From positions 1 through 27,370 of the forward strand of contig JAFWKB010000017.1 in assembly GCA_017511405.1 (NCBI GenBank): a DNA stretch of 27,370 nt, written 5' to 3'. The notes under the pieces were generated by a model. It was given only the letters and a program-made list of their open reading frames with translations, was not told the origin of the DNA and did no database searches. The stretch's first letter is position 1. Each line of letters starts with the position of its first letter. The stretch comes from Candidatus Saccharimonadota bacterium. GTDB taxonomy: Bacteria; Patescibacteriota; Saccharimonadia; Saccharimonadales; Saccharimonadaceae. This document shows positions 5,638-14,207 of this stretch, in pieces. The position numbers and the translations under genes were made by a program.

Positions 5638-8600
5638 CTAGAATTTGTCGTTGTCTTTGTCTTCGGCGTAGCATTTGCGAGTGTGTCGGACTGCGACGGT
5701 AAAGGCGCCGATAATGAAGAGTGTCGAGAGACTCCACCAGAAGACATCGAGAGTTTCAAAGGCATAAAGAATTGGAGAACCTTCAAGATAAATGCGATAA
5801 GATTCGATAACGGCGCGGTATTTCGCCATTAAGCTTGGACCAACGAGAGAGCGACCATATTCGGAGAGTTCGTTATAGGCGATTTGAGCAGCCTTAACAG
5901 CGACGCGAGAACCATAGTTGATATCTTCGGGATTAGGGAGACGAGAAATCATATTCTCGAATTCAGCAACTTGGTCGAGTACATCGAGAGCGGAATTGAT
6001 GATGGAGATGCGGCTATTAATGTTAAACAAATCGCTCAACGAGAAGTTTCCATCAAATACACCGAGAGCTTCAGCGTAGCCTTCCGCTGCGTTCTCAAGA
6101 GTGGTTTGGTCTTCAGGACGGACGTTCTCGGGAGTGATATTTGCGCTTGGTTCGTCCGTTTCTTTGGCTTTTTCTAAGGCCTTTTCGGCATCTTCGATGC
6201 GTTCAAGGTATTCGTTAATTAGCTCCTCAAGTTCCTCGAGATGAGCCTGTTCACTTTCAGAAATGTTGGGGTTAGTTTCAAGGTCATTGATTTCTTCGAG
6301 AAGAGCCTTAAGGTCATCAACATCATCAGAGGTGACAGTATCTTTGCTGTAGTTATTAACATTATCGTCAACCTCTTTAAGTTCGGCTTTTATAGTTTCG
6401 ATTATTTCGAGTTTTTGATTAAGGTTATCGAGGATTTCTTCGAGTTTAGCTTTTTCTTCGGGCGTGAGGTGGGTATAGTTTTCGGTTTTGATGGTAGAGA
6501 TAACATCAATAATGTTTTTTACAGTATCTTCATAGTCGGAGTTAATATGTCCGTTATCCGGGAGAGAATTATAAGATTCGACGATAATAGCAAAACGTTC
6601 TTCGGCCTCGTTAATTTCTTCAAGGGTGTCGGCATAGTTATCGAGAACATCTTCGATTAGTTCAGAAGATAAATCATGAGAAACGGAGTAGACTTCAAGC
6701 TCGGCCCTTGCATCTTCTATTGCATTGTAATCGTTGATAGTTTTATTCTCTAGATTGTCAATGACGGAGATTTCACCGCTTCCGAGAATAATCGTGGAGT
6801 AGTTATTGTTTTGGACAGAGGTTTCTATGTCGACGGTGTCGGTTTTAGGGAGATCAAAGATAGTGCCGTTATTATCAACAATAATGATGTTGCCGGCATT
6901 ATCGGTTATGCGATAATAAACATAGACCGCAGTAGCAGGGTTCGCAGAAACAGTACCGTTGTTCTTGGTCCACACTACAGAGTCTAGCTCTTCCTGAGCA
7001 AGTGCAGAACTGGAGATATAATATTCGGTCGATTTAACACCAGAGCGGTCGTCGTTTGTCTCGACATGGTAAGATTTGGTCTGTTTGAAAAGAAGACCGG
7101 CAGTGATTTGATTAAGAAATACGGCTACGGAATTATCACTTTCAGAAATAGATGCGGTCGGAACAACGCTATCCTTCTTAATGTCGGCGGTTTCAATTTC
7201 GCTTTCTAGGCCGGCCGAAGAAATAGCTTTAAATTCGTAGGTCTTCAGGTCGGTATCGTTTTCAATAGAGACAGCACCTTGGTATTCTTTCCATTCACTC
7301 GAGGTGGCATCTTTATAGTAAATTTTGACCGGACTCAGGTTTGGAGCGACATTTTGCGCAGTTAGAACAACAGTTTCGTTTGTCCAGCTACCAAGCTCAT
7401 AGCCATAGCTTTCAACCTCAACCTCAGGACGAATTGAGTCAATATTGTGGTAGATTACGGTTTGTTCTTTAGTGTTACCGAAAGTGTTAGTGGCGCGGAA
7501 AATATAGGTGCCATTTTCTTCAACGGTATAAGTAGTCGAAGAGAGGTCAGAAAGTTTTTCCCAACTCCCGCCACCGTCTTTAGAAACGGAAAGCTCACTA
7601 ACTCCATAGGCATCGGTTGCGGAGATTCCGGCAATATCGAAGGAAATCCATCGGGAAGTTTCAGAAACTACGGAGATTTCCGGGAAAGTCGTTTGGCGAA
7701 TTTCCTCTTCCTCTTGGGCAGCGATATCATTCAAGGCGTTGTTGATTTGCTCAATCTTTGTTAAGATATCAGCAATTTCTTCGTCGGTGTAGTTAGAGGC
7801 GTATTCTTCTAGTGCATTTTCTAAATCTTCTTTAGCTTCTTCTAAATCATTTTTGTCGTCTCTAGTGTAATTGTCGGGTAGTTTAGGGATGACTTCGAGA
7901 ATATCTTCGGTATGTATGGCAGCTTCGGCCGCTTCGATTCTTTCAAGAAGCTCATCGATTATTGCTTTTTCCGCTTCAACCGTTTCGCGTTCTTCATCGG
8001 TCAAGTTATTGCCGCTTAGAAGCTGTTCGGCAGTTTCTTTAAGCTCCTCAAGCTCAGTTTTATCATTGGTTTTGATAATCTCGGTATCGGTATGGTTAAC
8101 GATTTCGATTTCTTCTTCTTTTTCTTCCGTTTCGTCGAGGCGAGCAAGTTTGTCTTTTAGCTCTTGTTCTTCTTCGAGAAGATTATTATTCTCATTGATA
8201 GTAAGATGAGTTCCGTCTTCATCTATAGTTGCTTCGACATCTTCTAAGAGTTCAACGATATCTTCGCGATTATCGGAGGTAACGTGATCTATATCAGGGA
8301 TTGCGTCGCCGCGGTTTTGCTCATCGGTGATTTCGGCTTCGAGATTGTTGATTTTTTCGAGAATGTTTTCGTAATTATCGATAAGAGAATCGATAATTTC
8401 TTTTTCGGCATCAGTTCCACGTTCACCTTCTGTCTCTTTAATTTCTTCAAGTTTTTGTTTTGCATTCTCGATATCGTCTTTATCGTCGGTCTTATAATTA
8501 TCTTCTGTAACATTGATATCAAATTCACTAATTAACCCAACGTTGATAGCCATAGAACTTTTATTTCCGGCCTTATCGGTGACCTCGATACGATAGATGT

Positions 8601-10731
8601 TGTTGCTCGCTCCAGAAAGTCCAATGATATTTGTTTCGGAGACTGGAACGGTAGTTCCGTTAACTTTGATTTCTTCAATAGCCTTATTATCGGTAACAAT
8701 AACTTGGTGAGCAAGATAATAAACCTTATCATCTTCAAGCTCATAGATGTTATCTGCGTTTACATAACCGCGAATCAAAGCTTTTGTCGTATCGAGAATA
8801 ATACCGTCGCTATTAATAACTGAAGTATTGCCAACATTGTCGGTTAATTTATAGTAAATAACAAAGTCTTTTTCTGGATTTACACTCACAGTTCCGGTTG
8901 CCTCAATCCATCCAGAAGCGGCCTCGGCCTCTTCTTTGGTCGTAAAAACATCTTTTGAAACTAGGTATTCAACCTTAGCAACTCCGGAAAGGTCGTCAGA
9001 AGCACTAATCTCGAAATTGACAGTTTTATTGAAGAAAAGACCAAAGGTGACCGTGTTAAAAAACTTGTTCCAGGAGTTTTCTTCACTGGTGATTTCTCCG
9101 GAAGGGGCGGTATTGTCTTTTTTAACAAGGGCAGTAACGACATCGCTTTCAATTCCAGCTTCGCTTACGGCTTTAAAATAGTAGGTTACACCCTCGGTCG
9201 AGGTTTCGCTATTATGGAGTACGGAACCAGTATAACTTTGCCAGTTTTCTCCATTGGTAGAATAATAATATTTCGTTTCGCCAACGTTAACTGTTAGATT
9301 TTCCAGAGTCAAAGTTACAGGCTCTTTGGTCCAAGTCTCTTCTTCGTATCCATTAGTATTGACTCTTATAACCGGTTTATTGGTATCAAGTTTGTTATAG
9401 GTGATACAATTCTTATCGCTGATATTGTCATAAATATCGGAAGCACGATAGCAATAGGTTGCGTTCTCCGTGACGGTTTTTTCGGCGTGGTCACCTTCGG
9501 CAATTACAGCCCAAGTTTCTCCGTTATCGAGTGATTCTTCGATATTCTTGACTCCGCTAATGTCGGTCGCGGTAATAATGAGTTGATCGTTAATTTGAAT
9601 AACGTTAGGTTTACCGTTCAGGGTGACAACTGGAGGTTGAGTCTCGTTGTCAGTATGAAAATCGACAACATTGCTGCTAATACTTTGTCCTTCAGAGTTT
9701 TCGGCGCGAACACGGGTATAATAAACGGTATCACCGCTTAAGCCCTCGGCAAGGAGAAAAGTATCGTTTACGAGGCGGTTGTTATAATCGGGTAAAATGT
9801 TTTTAAAATCAGGATCAAGAGCAATATCAAGACGATAGCTCGTAGCTCTCGAAACAGAATCCCAATAGATATTGGCGGTAGTTTCAGTAACATTGCTAAC
9901 ATATACAGTTTCTACCGGATTTGGCGCAGAAACGTTAACCATGCCCGTGACGGCATAGATTCCACAATAGATACCTTCGATGTTAGTACTATCATTTTTC
10001 CCAGTTAGAACAAGGTCGACAGAACTAACAAGTTTTTTCGGGTCAACCTTGATAGTAGCAGATTGGAGATAAGGGGAGCCAGTTGTAGTGCCTTCGTAAT
10101 TATAGGTCGTGGTAGTCTTTCCGCCGGCTCCTCGAGAAGTTGAACCAACAACAAGACGACGGGCAAGATTAGGCCATTTATAGACACCAGAAACAGAAGT
10201 AGCATCATACCAGTCGTAAAGGCGGTAGGAGGTTTCGTCGACGCTGCCGTCGGTATAATTAACACGAACGGCAAAGTTAGCATAATTCCCTTCTCCAGGC
10301 CCGCCAGCCGTGCCGAGGACATAGAGATGTTCGTAGGCGCCAATAGTATCAAGATTGATGCGAGTAGAGGTATGTTCAGAGTAGAGGCGGATAGTATCAT
10401 TTCCGTTATAGTCGCTTGTTCCGGTCCAGCTCATTTGGTACGGAACGCCGTTAATCGAAAGAGCTCCGGAAGGATCGAGTCCGCCAGAGGCTTTTTGAGT
10501 TGCGGAATAGAAGGCCGCCCAAGCATCGAGGCCTTTGGCCGCAACAACTGTGTCAAAGGACTCTCCCCCACCCCAAATCGAGTTCCCATTGAGCGAGGAG
10601 GGTGAAATTTTAAGAGATTCATAATAACTGTAAGAGGCGACAGAAGGGCTCTTTTTGAAAACAAAAAGCGATCCAAAAATTAGCCCAATAGCAACAACGG
10701 ATAATAATATAGTTTTAAACTTATATTTCAT
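5638..10731 (-). CDS. Giant acidic modular surface adhesin (FN3 and Ig-like modules, duplicated; helical stalk; C-terminal anchor)
   Basis: The 1697-residue protein starts at an ATG with GGAGGTAAA directly upstream. Order of parts: signal or anchor segment (5-25); beta-rich N-terminal domain (about 45-265) resembling carbohydrate-binding sandwiches; fibronectin type III-like domain (about 268-362); Ig-like modules (363-735); very acidic helical repeats (740-1010); a second Ig-like block (1012-1294) clearly duplicated from the first; a second helical block (1300-1655); one membrane segment (about 1662-1682) and a short charged tail ending DKDNDKF. There is no LPXTG motif, so the C-terminal helix is the likely anchor. 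Helical units recur with a D-D/DLEEAKE-like opening and an LEEI/EEINEAE-like end, resembling FIVAR/GA-type three-helix bundles. A role in contact with a host cell or matrix is inferred from architecture only. Confidence 0.85.
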   Translation of the reverse strand: MKYKFKTILLSVVAIGLIFGSLFVFKKSPSVASYSYYESLKISPSSLNGNSIWGGGESFDTVVAAKGLDAWAAFYSATQKASGGLDPSGALSINGVPYQMSWTGTSDYNGNDTIRLYSEHTSTRINLDTIGAYEHLYVLGTAGGPGEGNYANFAVRVNYTDGSVDETSYRLYDWYDATSVSGVYKWPNLARRLVVGSTSRGAGGKTTTTYNYEGTTTGSPYLQSATIKVDPKKLVSSVDLVLTGKNDSTNIEGIYCGIYAVTGMVNVSAPNPVETVYVSNVTETTANIYWDSVSRATSYRLDIALDPDFKNILPDYNNRLVNDTFLLAEGLSGDTVYYTRVRAENSEGQSISSNVVDFHTDNETQPPVVTLNGKPNVIQINDQLIITATDISGVKNIEESLDNGETWAVIAEGDHAEKTVTENATYCYRASDIYDNISDKNCITYNKLDTNKPVIRVNTNGYEEETWTKEPVTLTLENLTVNVGETKYYYSTNGENWQSYTGSVLHNSETSTEGVTYYFKAVSEAGIESDVVTALVKKDNTAPSGEITSEENSWNKFFNTVTFGLFFNKTVNFEISASDDLSGVAKVEYLVSKDVFTTKEEAEAASGWIEATGTVSVNPEKDFVIYYKLTDNVGNTSVINSDGIILDTTKALIRGYVNADNIYELEDDKVYYLAHQVIVTDNKAIEEIKVNGTTVPVSETNIIGLSGASNNIYRIEVTDKAGNKSSMAINVGLISEFDINVTEDNYKTDDKDDIENAKQKLEEIKETEGERGTDAEKEIIDSLIDNYENILEKINNLEAEITDEQNRGDAIPDIDHVTSDNREDIVELLEDVEATIDEDGTHLTINENNNLLEEEQELKDKLARLDETEEKEEEIEIVNHTDTEIIKTNDKTELEELKETAEQLLSGNNLTDEERETVEAEKAIIDELLERIEAAEAAIHTEDILEVIPKLPDNYTRDDKNDLEEAKEDLENALEEYASNYTDEEIADILTKIEQINNALNDIAAQEEEEIRQTTFPEISVVSETSRWISFDIAGISATDAYGVSELSVSKDGGGSWEKLSDLSSTTYTVEENGTYIFRATNTFGNTKEQTVIYHNIDSIRPEVEVESYGYELGSWTNETVVLTAQNVAPNLSPVKIYYKDATSSEWKEYQGAVSIENDTDLKTYEFKAISSAGLESEIETADIKKDSVVPTASISESDNSVAVFLNQITAGLLFKQTKSYHVETNDDRSGVKSTEYYISSSALAQEELDSVVWTKNNGTVSANPATAVYVYYRITDNAGNIIIVDNNGTIFDLPKTDTVDIETSVQNNNYSTIILGSGEISVIDNLENKTINDYNAIEDARAELEVYSVSHDLSSELIEDVLDNYADTLEEINEAEERFAIIVESYNSLPDNGHINSDYEDTVKNIIDVISTIKTENYTHLTPEEKAKLEEILDNLNQKLEIIETIKAELKEVDDNVNNYSKDTVTSDDVDDLKALLEEINDLETNPNISESEQAHLEELEELINEYLERIEDAEKALEKAKETDEPSANITPENVRPEDQTTLENAAEGYAEALGVFDGNFSLSDLFNINSRISIINSALDVLDQVAEFENMISRLPNPEDINYGSRVAVKAAQIAYNELSEYGRSLVGPSLMAKYRAVIESYRIYLEGSPILYAFETLDVFWWSLSTLFIIGAFTVAVRHTRKCYAEDKDNDKF

Positions 10732-10759
10732 TTTACCTCCAAAATGCTCTACAGGTTTA

Positions 10760-10789
10760 ATTATAACAGAAGCTTTATAAGCCAGTCAA
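10760..10789 (-). promoter_or_regulatory. Promoter of the adhesin gene
   Basis: TTGACT at 10789-10784 and TATAAT at 10765-10760 are separated by 18 bases, directly after the phosphatase stop codon at 10791. The leader is about 25 bases and carries GGAGG. The adhesin can therefore be expressed separately from the polysaccharide genes that precede it. Confidence 0.75.
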
Positions 10790-10790
10790 G

Positions 10791-11498
10791 CTAGTTATGG
10801 AAAATTGTTTGAGGATTTTTTTCGGAAACTTCAATAAATCTACGGTCGCCATAAAGCTTTTTGAGTTTTTTAAGCGCTTGCTCATATTCGGTAAAATGAT
10901 GGGTATTGTGAACATCTGTTCCAAAAGCAAAAATCAGGTCGTCTTTGATGAGTTTTTTAACGGTTTTTTGGGCTGGACGACCATATTGTCCAACAATGCT
11001 GCCGATATTTGATTGAAAAAGGATTCCAAGATTAGAAAGCTTTTTGACTGTTTCATAATTCTTCTGGAAGGAAAGATAGCGCTCCGGATGGGCTAGAATT
11101 ATTTGATAACCTTCGCAGATTAAACTATATAATATATCCTCATAACCTTCATAGTCTCCCGACATTGGAAGCTCGACTAAAAGATACTTTGTATTTGCGA
11201 GAGAAGAAATTTTTTTTAGTTTTAAAAGCTTAGAAAGGTCGCGGTCGATATAGAGTTCATTGCCAAGAAAAAGTTCGATGTTGATTTTAGAATCTTTAAC
11301 GTATGCCTGGAGCTTAGAAAACAGCCTTTCGTTTTCGAAACGAGGGCTAGCGTAATTTGTATCTGTTACATAATGAGGAGTTACGAATACTTTTTTTATC
11401 CCGAGAGATGAGAGAAAAGTGAGAATCTCTAGACTCTTTTCGAACGAGTTCACGCCATCATCGATGCCCGGAAGAAGGTGAGAATGGAGGTCGTACAT
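10791..11498 (-). CDS. PHP-family protein-tyrosine phosphatase, CpsB/YwqE type
   Basis: The 235-residue protein has the PHP metal motifs: DLHSHLLPGIDDG (H5, H7, D13-D14), VTPHY (H42), LAHPERY (H137) and GTDVHN (D195, H197). This family consists of Mn-dependent phosphatases that remove phosphate from the tyrosine-rich tail of the bacterial tyrosine kinase controlling capsule chain length. It follows the Wzz/BY-kinase gene by 16 bases on the same strand, which fits that partner exactly. Length matches the family (about 240-255). No Shine-Dalgarno sequence precedes the ATG (the 16-base gap is AT-rich), so translation may depend on coupling to the upstream gene. Confidence 0.9.
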   Translation of the reverse strand: MYDLHSHLLPGIDDGVNSFEKSLEILTFLSSLGIKKVFVTPHYVTDTNYASPRFENERLFSKLQAYVKDSKINIELFLGNELYIDRDLSKLLKLKKISSLANTKYLLVELPMSGDYEGYEDILYSLICEGYQIILAHPERYLSFQKNYETVKKLSNLGILFQSNIGSIVGQYGRPAQKTVKKLIKDDLIFAFGTDVHNTHHFTEYEQALKKLKKLYGDRRFIEVSEKNPQTIFHN

Positions 11499-11514
11499 GA
11501 TATGTTTTTAGATT

Positions 11515-12912
11515 TTATTTTGTTGATTTGCCTTTTGCTTTAGAAGATGTAGAATCGCCATAATAGCCACCATAATAACTATGGTAGTATCCTTCGGTTT
11601 TAGCGATTTGGTTAATAACCACACCGGCGACTTTAGCATCAACTTTAGTAAGAGCATCTTTCGTGGAGGCAAGCAGAGAACGAGGAGTCTTGCCATTTTT
11701 AGAGACGATAATGGTTTCGTCAACGAGAGTAGACATGATTACCGGATCAGTAATTGCGTTGCATGGAGCACTATCGAAGATAATGATGTCATATTCTTTC
11801 TTTAATTTAGAGATAAGTGTTTTATTCTTACGGGAAGAAAGTAGTTCGCTCGGGTTAGGAGTGGAAGTTCCACGAGTAAGAAGATATAGATTCTTGATAT
11901 TCGTTTTTTGAATATAAGTTGAGGGGGCGAGAGTAGAATCGGCTAGAAGATTCGAAAGCCCTTTTGCGTTTGATTTTTTGAAAATTGTATGTTGGCGACC
12001 TTTGCGAAGATCACAGTCAACAAGTAGAGTTTTCTTTCCGGCCTGAGCGAAAGAAGCGGCAAGATTCGAAGAAATGAAGCTTTTCCCTTCTCCCGCAGCG
12101 GAGCTAGTAACGTGAATAGTTTGAAGATTATGGTCAATTGAGGTGAATTGGAGATTTGTGCGGAGACTGCGAATCGATTCACTTACGACAGCTTTAGGGA
12201 ATTTTTCAACGACGAGTTCGGTACCGCGAGGACCAGATTCAATTTCCCCTTTGGCAATTTTGCCGATAATTGGAAGACCGATGGCGTTTTCGAGATTTTC
12301 GTTATATTTAATCGTGTCATCAAAGTAATAAATGACAAAGAGAATACCAACAATGCCAAAAAGCGAGAGAACAAGGGCGAGAGCTAAATCACGCTTCAAA
12401 GTATTATTTGAAGGCATGGTAGGAGCTTCGGCTCGTTCGATAATAGCAACATTATTATAATCTTTAATTAAATCGATATCGTTCGTAAATACTTCGGCGA
12501 TTGTGTTGGCGATATCAGAGGCGAGAGTAGAACCTTTATCAGTAACAGAGATTTCAAGAATGGTTGTCTCTTCAATATCATTCACTTTGACATTTTTAGC
12601 GAGCTCTTCGGGAGTAGTTTCCAGATTGAGTTTTTCGATAACAGGTTCGAGAACAAGTTTGCTCTTAGCGATTACGCCATAGGTAGAAATAAGTTTTTGG
12701 TTGGCATTAATCTCGTTAAGAGTAGCTGCGGAACTTGTATTGTTCGCGCCGGATTGGATTAAAGCGATTTTAGTAGTAGCTTTATAGAGCGGTTGTTTGA
12801 TTTTAGAATCGTAAAAAAATGTCGTAATAATTACAAGAATCGGAACGACAAAAATAAGAATAATATATTTCTTAAGATAGGAAAGAAAATCTTTGATGTC
12901 TAACTCTTCCAT
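11515..12912 (-). CDS. Fused Wzz-type chain-length determinant and BY-kinase
   Basis: The 465-residue protein combines two parts that many Gram-positives encode separately (CpsC and CpsD). A Wzz domain has membrane segments at about 15-33 and 175-197 around an extracellular loop. A cytoplasmic tyrosine kinase follows with Walker A SSAAGEGKS (270-278), Walker A' LLVDCDLRKG (296-305) and Walker B IIIFDSAPC (376-384). The C-terminal tail has a tyrosine cluster (Y442, 443, 446, 447, 450, 451), the expected autophosphorylation sites, then a Lys/Ser tail. ESIRSLRTNL (about 245-254) is the typical BY-kinase oligomerisation helix. It sits between LCP and the PHP phosphatase. It likely sets polymer length by cycles of phosphorylation and dephosphorylation. 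There is no Shine-Dalgarno; a promoter lies within 11 bases of the ATG. Confidence 0.92.
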   Translation of the reverse strand: MEELDIKDFLSYLKKYIILIFVVPILVIITTFFYDSKIKQPLYKATTKIALIQSGANNTSSAATLNEINANQKLISTYGVIAKSKLVLEPVIEKLNLETTPEELAKNVKVNDIEETTILEISVTDKGSTLASDIANTIAEVFTNDIDLIKDYNNVAIIERAEAPTMPSNNTLKRDLALALVLSLFGIVGILFVIYYFDDTIKYNENLENAIGLPIIGKIAKGEIESGPRGTELVVEKFPKAVVSESIRSLRTNLQFTSIDHNLQTIHVTSSAAGEGKSFISSNLAASFAQAGKKTLLVDCDLRKGRQHTIFKKSNAKGLSNLLADSTLAPSTYIQKTNIKNLYLLTRGTSTPNPSELLSSRKNKTLISKLKKEYDIIIFDSAPCNAITDPVIMSTLVDETIIVSKNGKTPRSLLASTKDALTKVDAKVAGVVINQIAKTEGYYHSYYGGYYGDSTSSKAKGKSTK

Positions 12913-12923
12913 AATATGATACT

Positions 12924-12952
12924 ATTTTATCATAGATTTTCGTTTTCGTCAA
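12924..12952 (-). promoter_or_regulatory. Promoter of the Wzz/BY-kinase gene
   Basis: TTGACG at 12952-12947 and TAAAAT at 12929-12924 are 17 bases apart, overlapping the end of the LCP gene. The -10 ends 11 bases before the ATG at 12912, so the leader would be about 4-6 bases. The same hexamers with the same spacer occur before the sugar phosphotransferase gene. Confidence 0.6.
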
Positions 12953-14156
12953 CTTTTTCACCATCTTTCAGGTATTCTGCTATTTTTATTTTTGCTGCCT
13001 CGATAGTGGACTCGTCGGGAACCATAACGTAGAGGTTTTGAGCGCCCATAGAATAAGTCGGCATGTGAGCACCAGAGCCATCAAGGCTAACCGATTCAAC
13101 CTCCCAAGAAGGACGCTTAGCAATCTGGTATTTGATTAGATTGGTAATTTCTTGATAAGAGAAAGAGGTTTGGAAAAGACCTTCGGCAGATTTAAAAACT
13201 TCTGGGAGCTTAAGCAGATAAGCGGGTTCGGAAAGTTTCTTGATAATCTTCGTAATAACTTGTTGTTGATTTTGTCCGCGATGGCGGTCGCCCGTTTCAT
13301 AAGCCATACGTTCGCGGGAAAAGGCAAGAGCACAGGCTCCGTTAACTTGTTGAGTTCCGGTTGTAATATAGCAACTCTTGTCAGTATGAGGCGTAAATGC
13401 TTGGTCGGATTCAATTTCGATTCCACCAAGTGTATCGACGATAGTCTCGACAGCATCGAAACCAACTTTGACGGTTGCGTCAATTTCGATTCCGAGGAGA
13501 TCTTCGATTGTTTTCTTGCTCATTTCAATTCCGTAGGTTCCCGCATGAGTAAGTTTATCGAGATTTCCGGTCGTTCCATGGAGGCGGACGTAATAGTCGC
13601 GTGGAATATTAACAAGAAGAATTTTAGAAGTTCTCGGATTAACAACGGCAACAATATTAACATCGCTACGATCGTTATTATTCAGAGTCGTACGAGAATC
13701 GCTTCCGCTAATATAGACAATAAAAGGAGAATCGTTGAACTCGGTTTCTTGAGAGGTTGGTGTTTCAGAAGGCTCAGTAGTGATATTTTCTAGATATTTG
13801 ATTGTCGAGACGGCATAGTGATTTCCAAAAAGAGAAAGTGAGCCAATTAAAGCAGAAATGATTATCAGTATGATTCTAGTCACGAGAGTGGTTTTCGGGC
13901 TAATTATAAGCTTGTAACTGATAAGGAGAAGGAGTAAAATTTCGGCAATAAAGAGGAGAACAATATGCCAGGGAGCGAGAAGATTGAGTTTTTTGAGGGA
14001 AACTGTAAAAATAATAATAGAAATAATCAAAAATCCAAGGAAGAAAGCGGAAATAATTCTCAAAATAGTATTCGAAGACTTAGAATTATTAGATTTGGTT
14101 GAGTTGACAATAATTTCAGGTTTTTTTGTCGACTTTTTATGAACGTTTTTTGACAT
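12930..14156 (-). CDS. LCP (LytR-CpsA-Psr) family glycopolymer ligase
   Basis: From the ATG at 14156 (MSKNVHKK) the protein has 408 residues. A Lys/Ser-rich cytoplasmic N-terminus is followed by three membrane segments (about 31-53, 62-86, 90-112), then an extracellular LCP domain. Diagnostic motifs are YISGSDSR, NDRSDVNIV, LLVNIPRDYYV, LTHAGTYG, GGIEI and FSRERMAYETGDRHRGQNQQQVI, the last carrying the arginines that bind the polyprenyl pyrophosphate. LCP proteins transfer polymer from undecaprenyl pyrophosphate to the cell wall. Beside Wzz/BY-kinase and flippase genes it most likely attaches the capsule. Three membrane segments, rather than one, is on the long side for the family. An upstream in-frame start would overlap the promoter, so the internal ATG is preferred. 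Confidence 0.9.
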   Translation of the reverse strand: MSKNVHKKSTKKPEIIVNSTKSNNSKSSNTILRIISAFFLGFLIISIIIFTVSLKKLNLLAPWHIVLLFIAEILLLLLISYKLIISPKTTLVTRIILIIISALIGSLSLFGNHYAVSTIKYLENITTEPSETPTSQETEFNDSPFIVYISGSDSRTTLNNNDRSDVNIVAVVNPRTSKILLVNIPRDYYVRLHGTTGNLDKLTHAGTYGIEMSKKTIEDLLGIEIDATVKVGFDAVETIVDTLGGIEIESDQAFTPHTDKSCYITTGTQQVNGACALAFSRERMAYETGDRHRGQNQQQVITKIIKKLSEPAYLLKLPEVFKSAEGLFQTSFSYQEITNLIKYQIAKRPSWEVESVSLDGSGAHMPTYSMGAQNLYVMVPDESTIEAAKIKIAEYLKDGEKVDENENL

Positions 14157-14166
14157 TGTGTCTAAT

Positions 14167-14195
14167 ATATTACTATAATAATGATATATGGTCAA
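14167..14195 (-). promoter_or_regulatory. Candidate promoter of the LCP gene
   Basis: TTGACC at 14195-14190 and TAATAT at 14172-14167 are 17 bases apart in the 51-base gap after the nitroreductase gene. The -10 ends 10 bases before the ATG, so the leader would again be only a few bases. No Shine-Dalgarno is present. Confidence 0.45.
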
Positions 14196-14207
14196 ACCGG
14201 AGGAATA

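Noticed and set aside
7871..8209. Serine-rich open frame antisense to the adhesin
   Set aside because: It is the mirror of Glu/Lys-rich coding sequence, has no ribosome binding site and matches no family.
5767..8514. Acidic helical stretches of the adhesin considered as low-complexity DNA repeats or a CRISPR-like array
   Set aside because: The similarity is at protein level with diverged bases and irregular spacing; no regular repeat-spacer pattern exists.
12930..12932. TGA codons considered as reassigned (as in SR1 or Gracilibacteria)
   Set aside because: TGA ends LCP, YcaO, Glf-region and other frames at sensible family lengths, and no family alignment needs read-through; the standard code fits.
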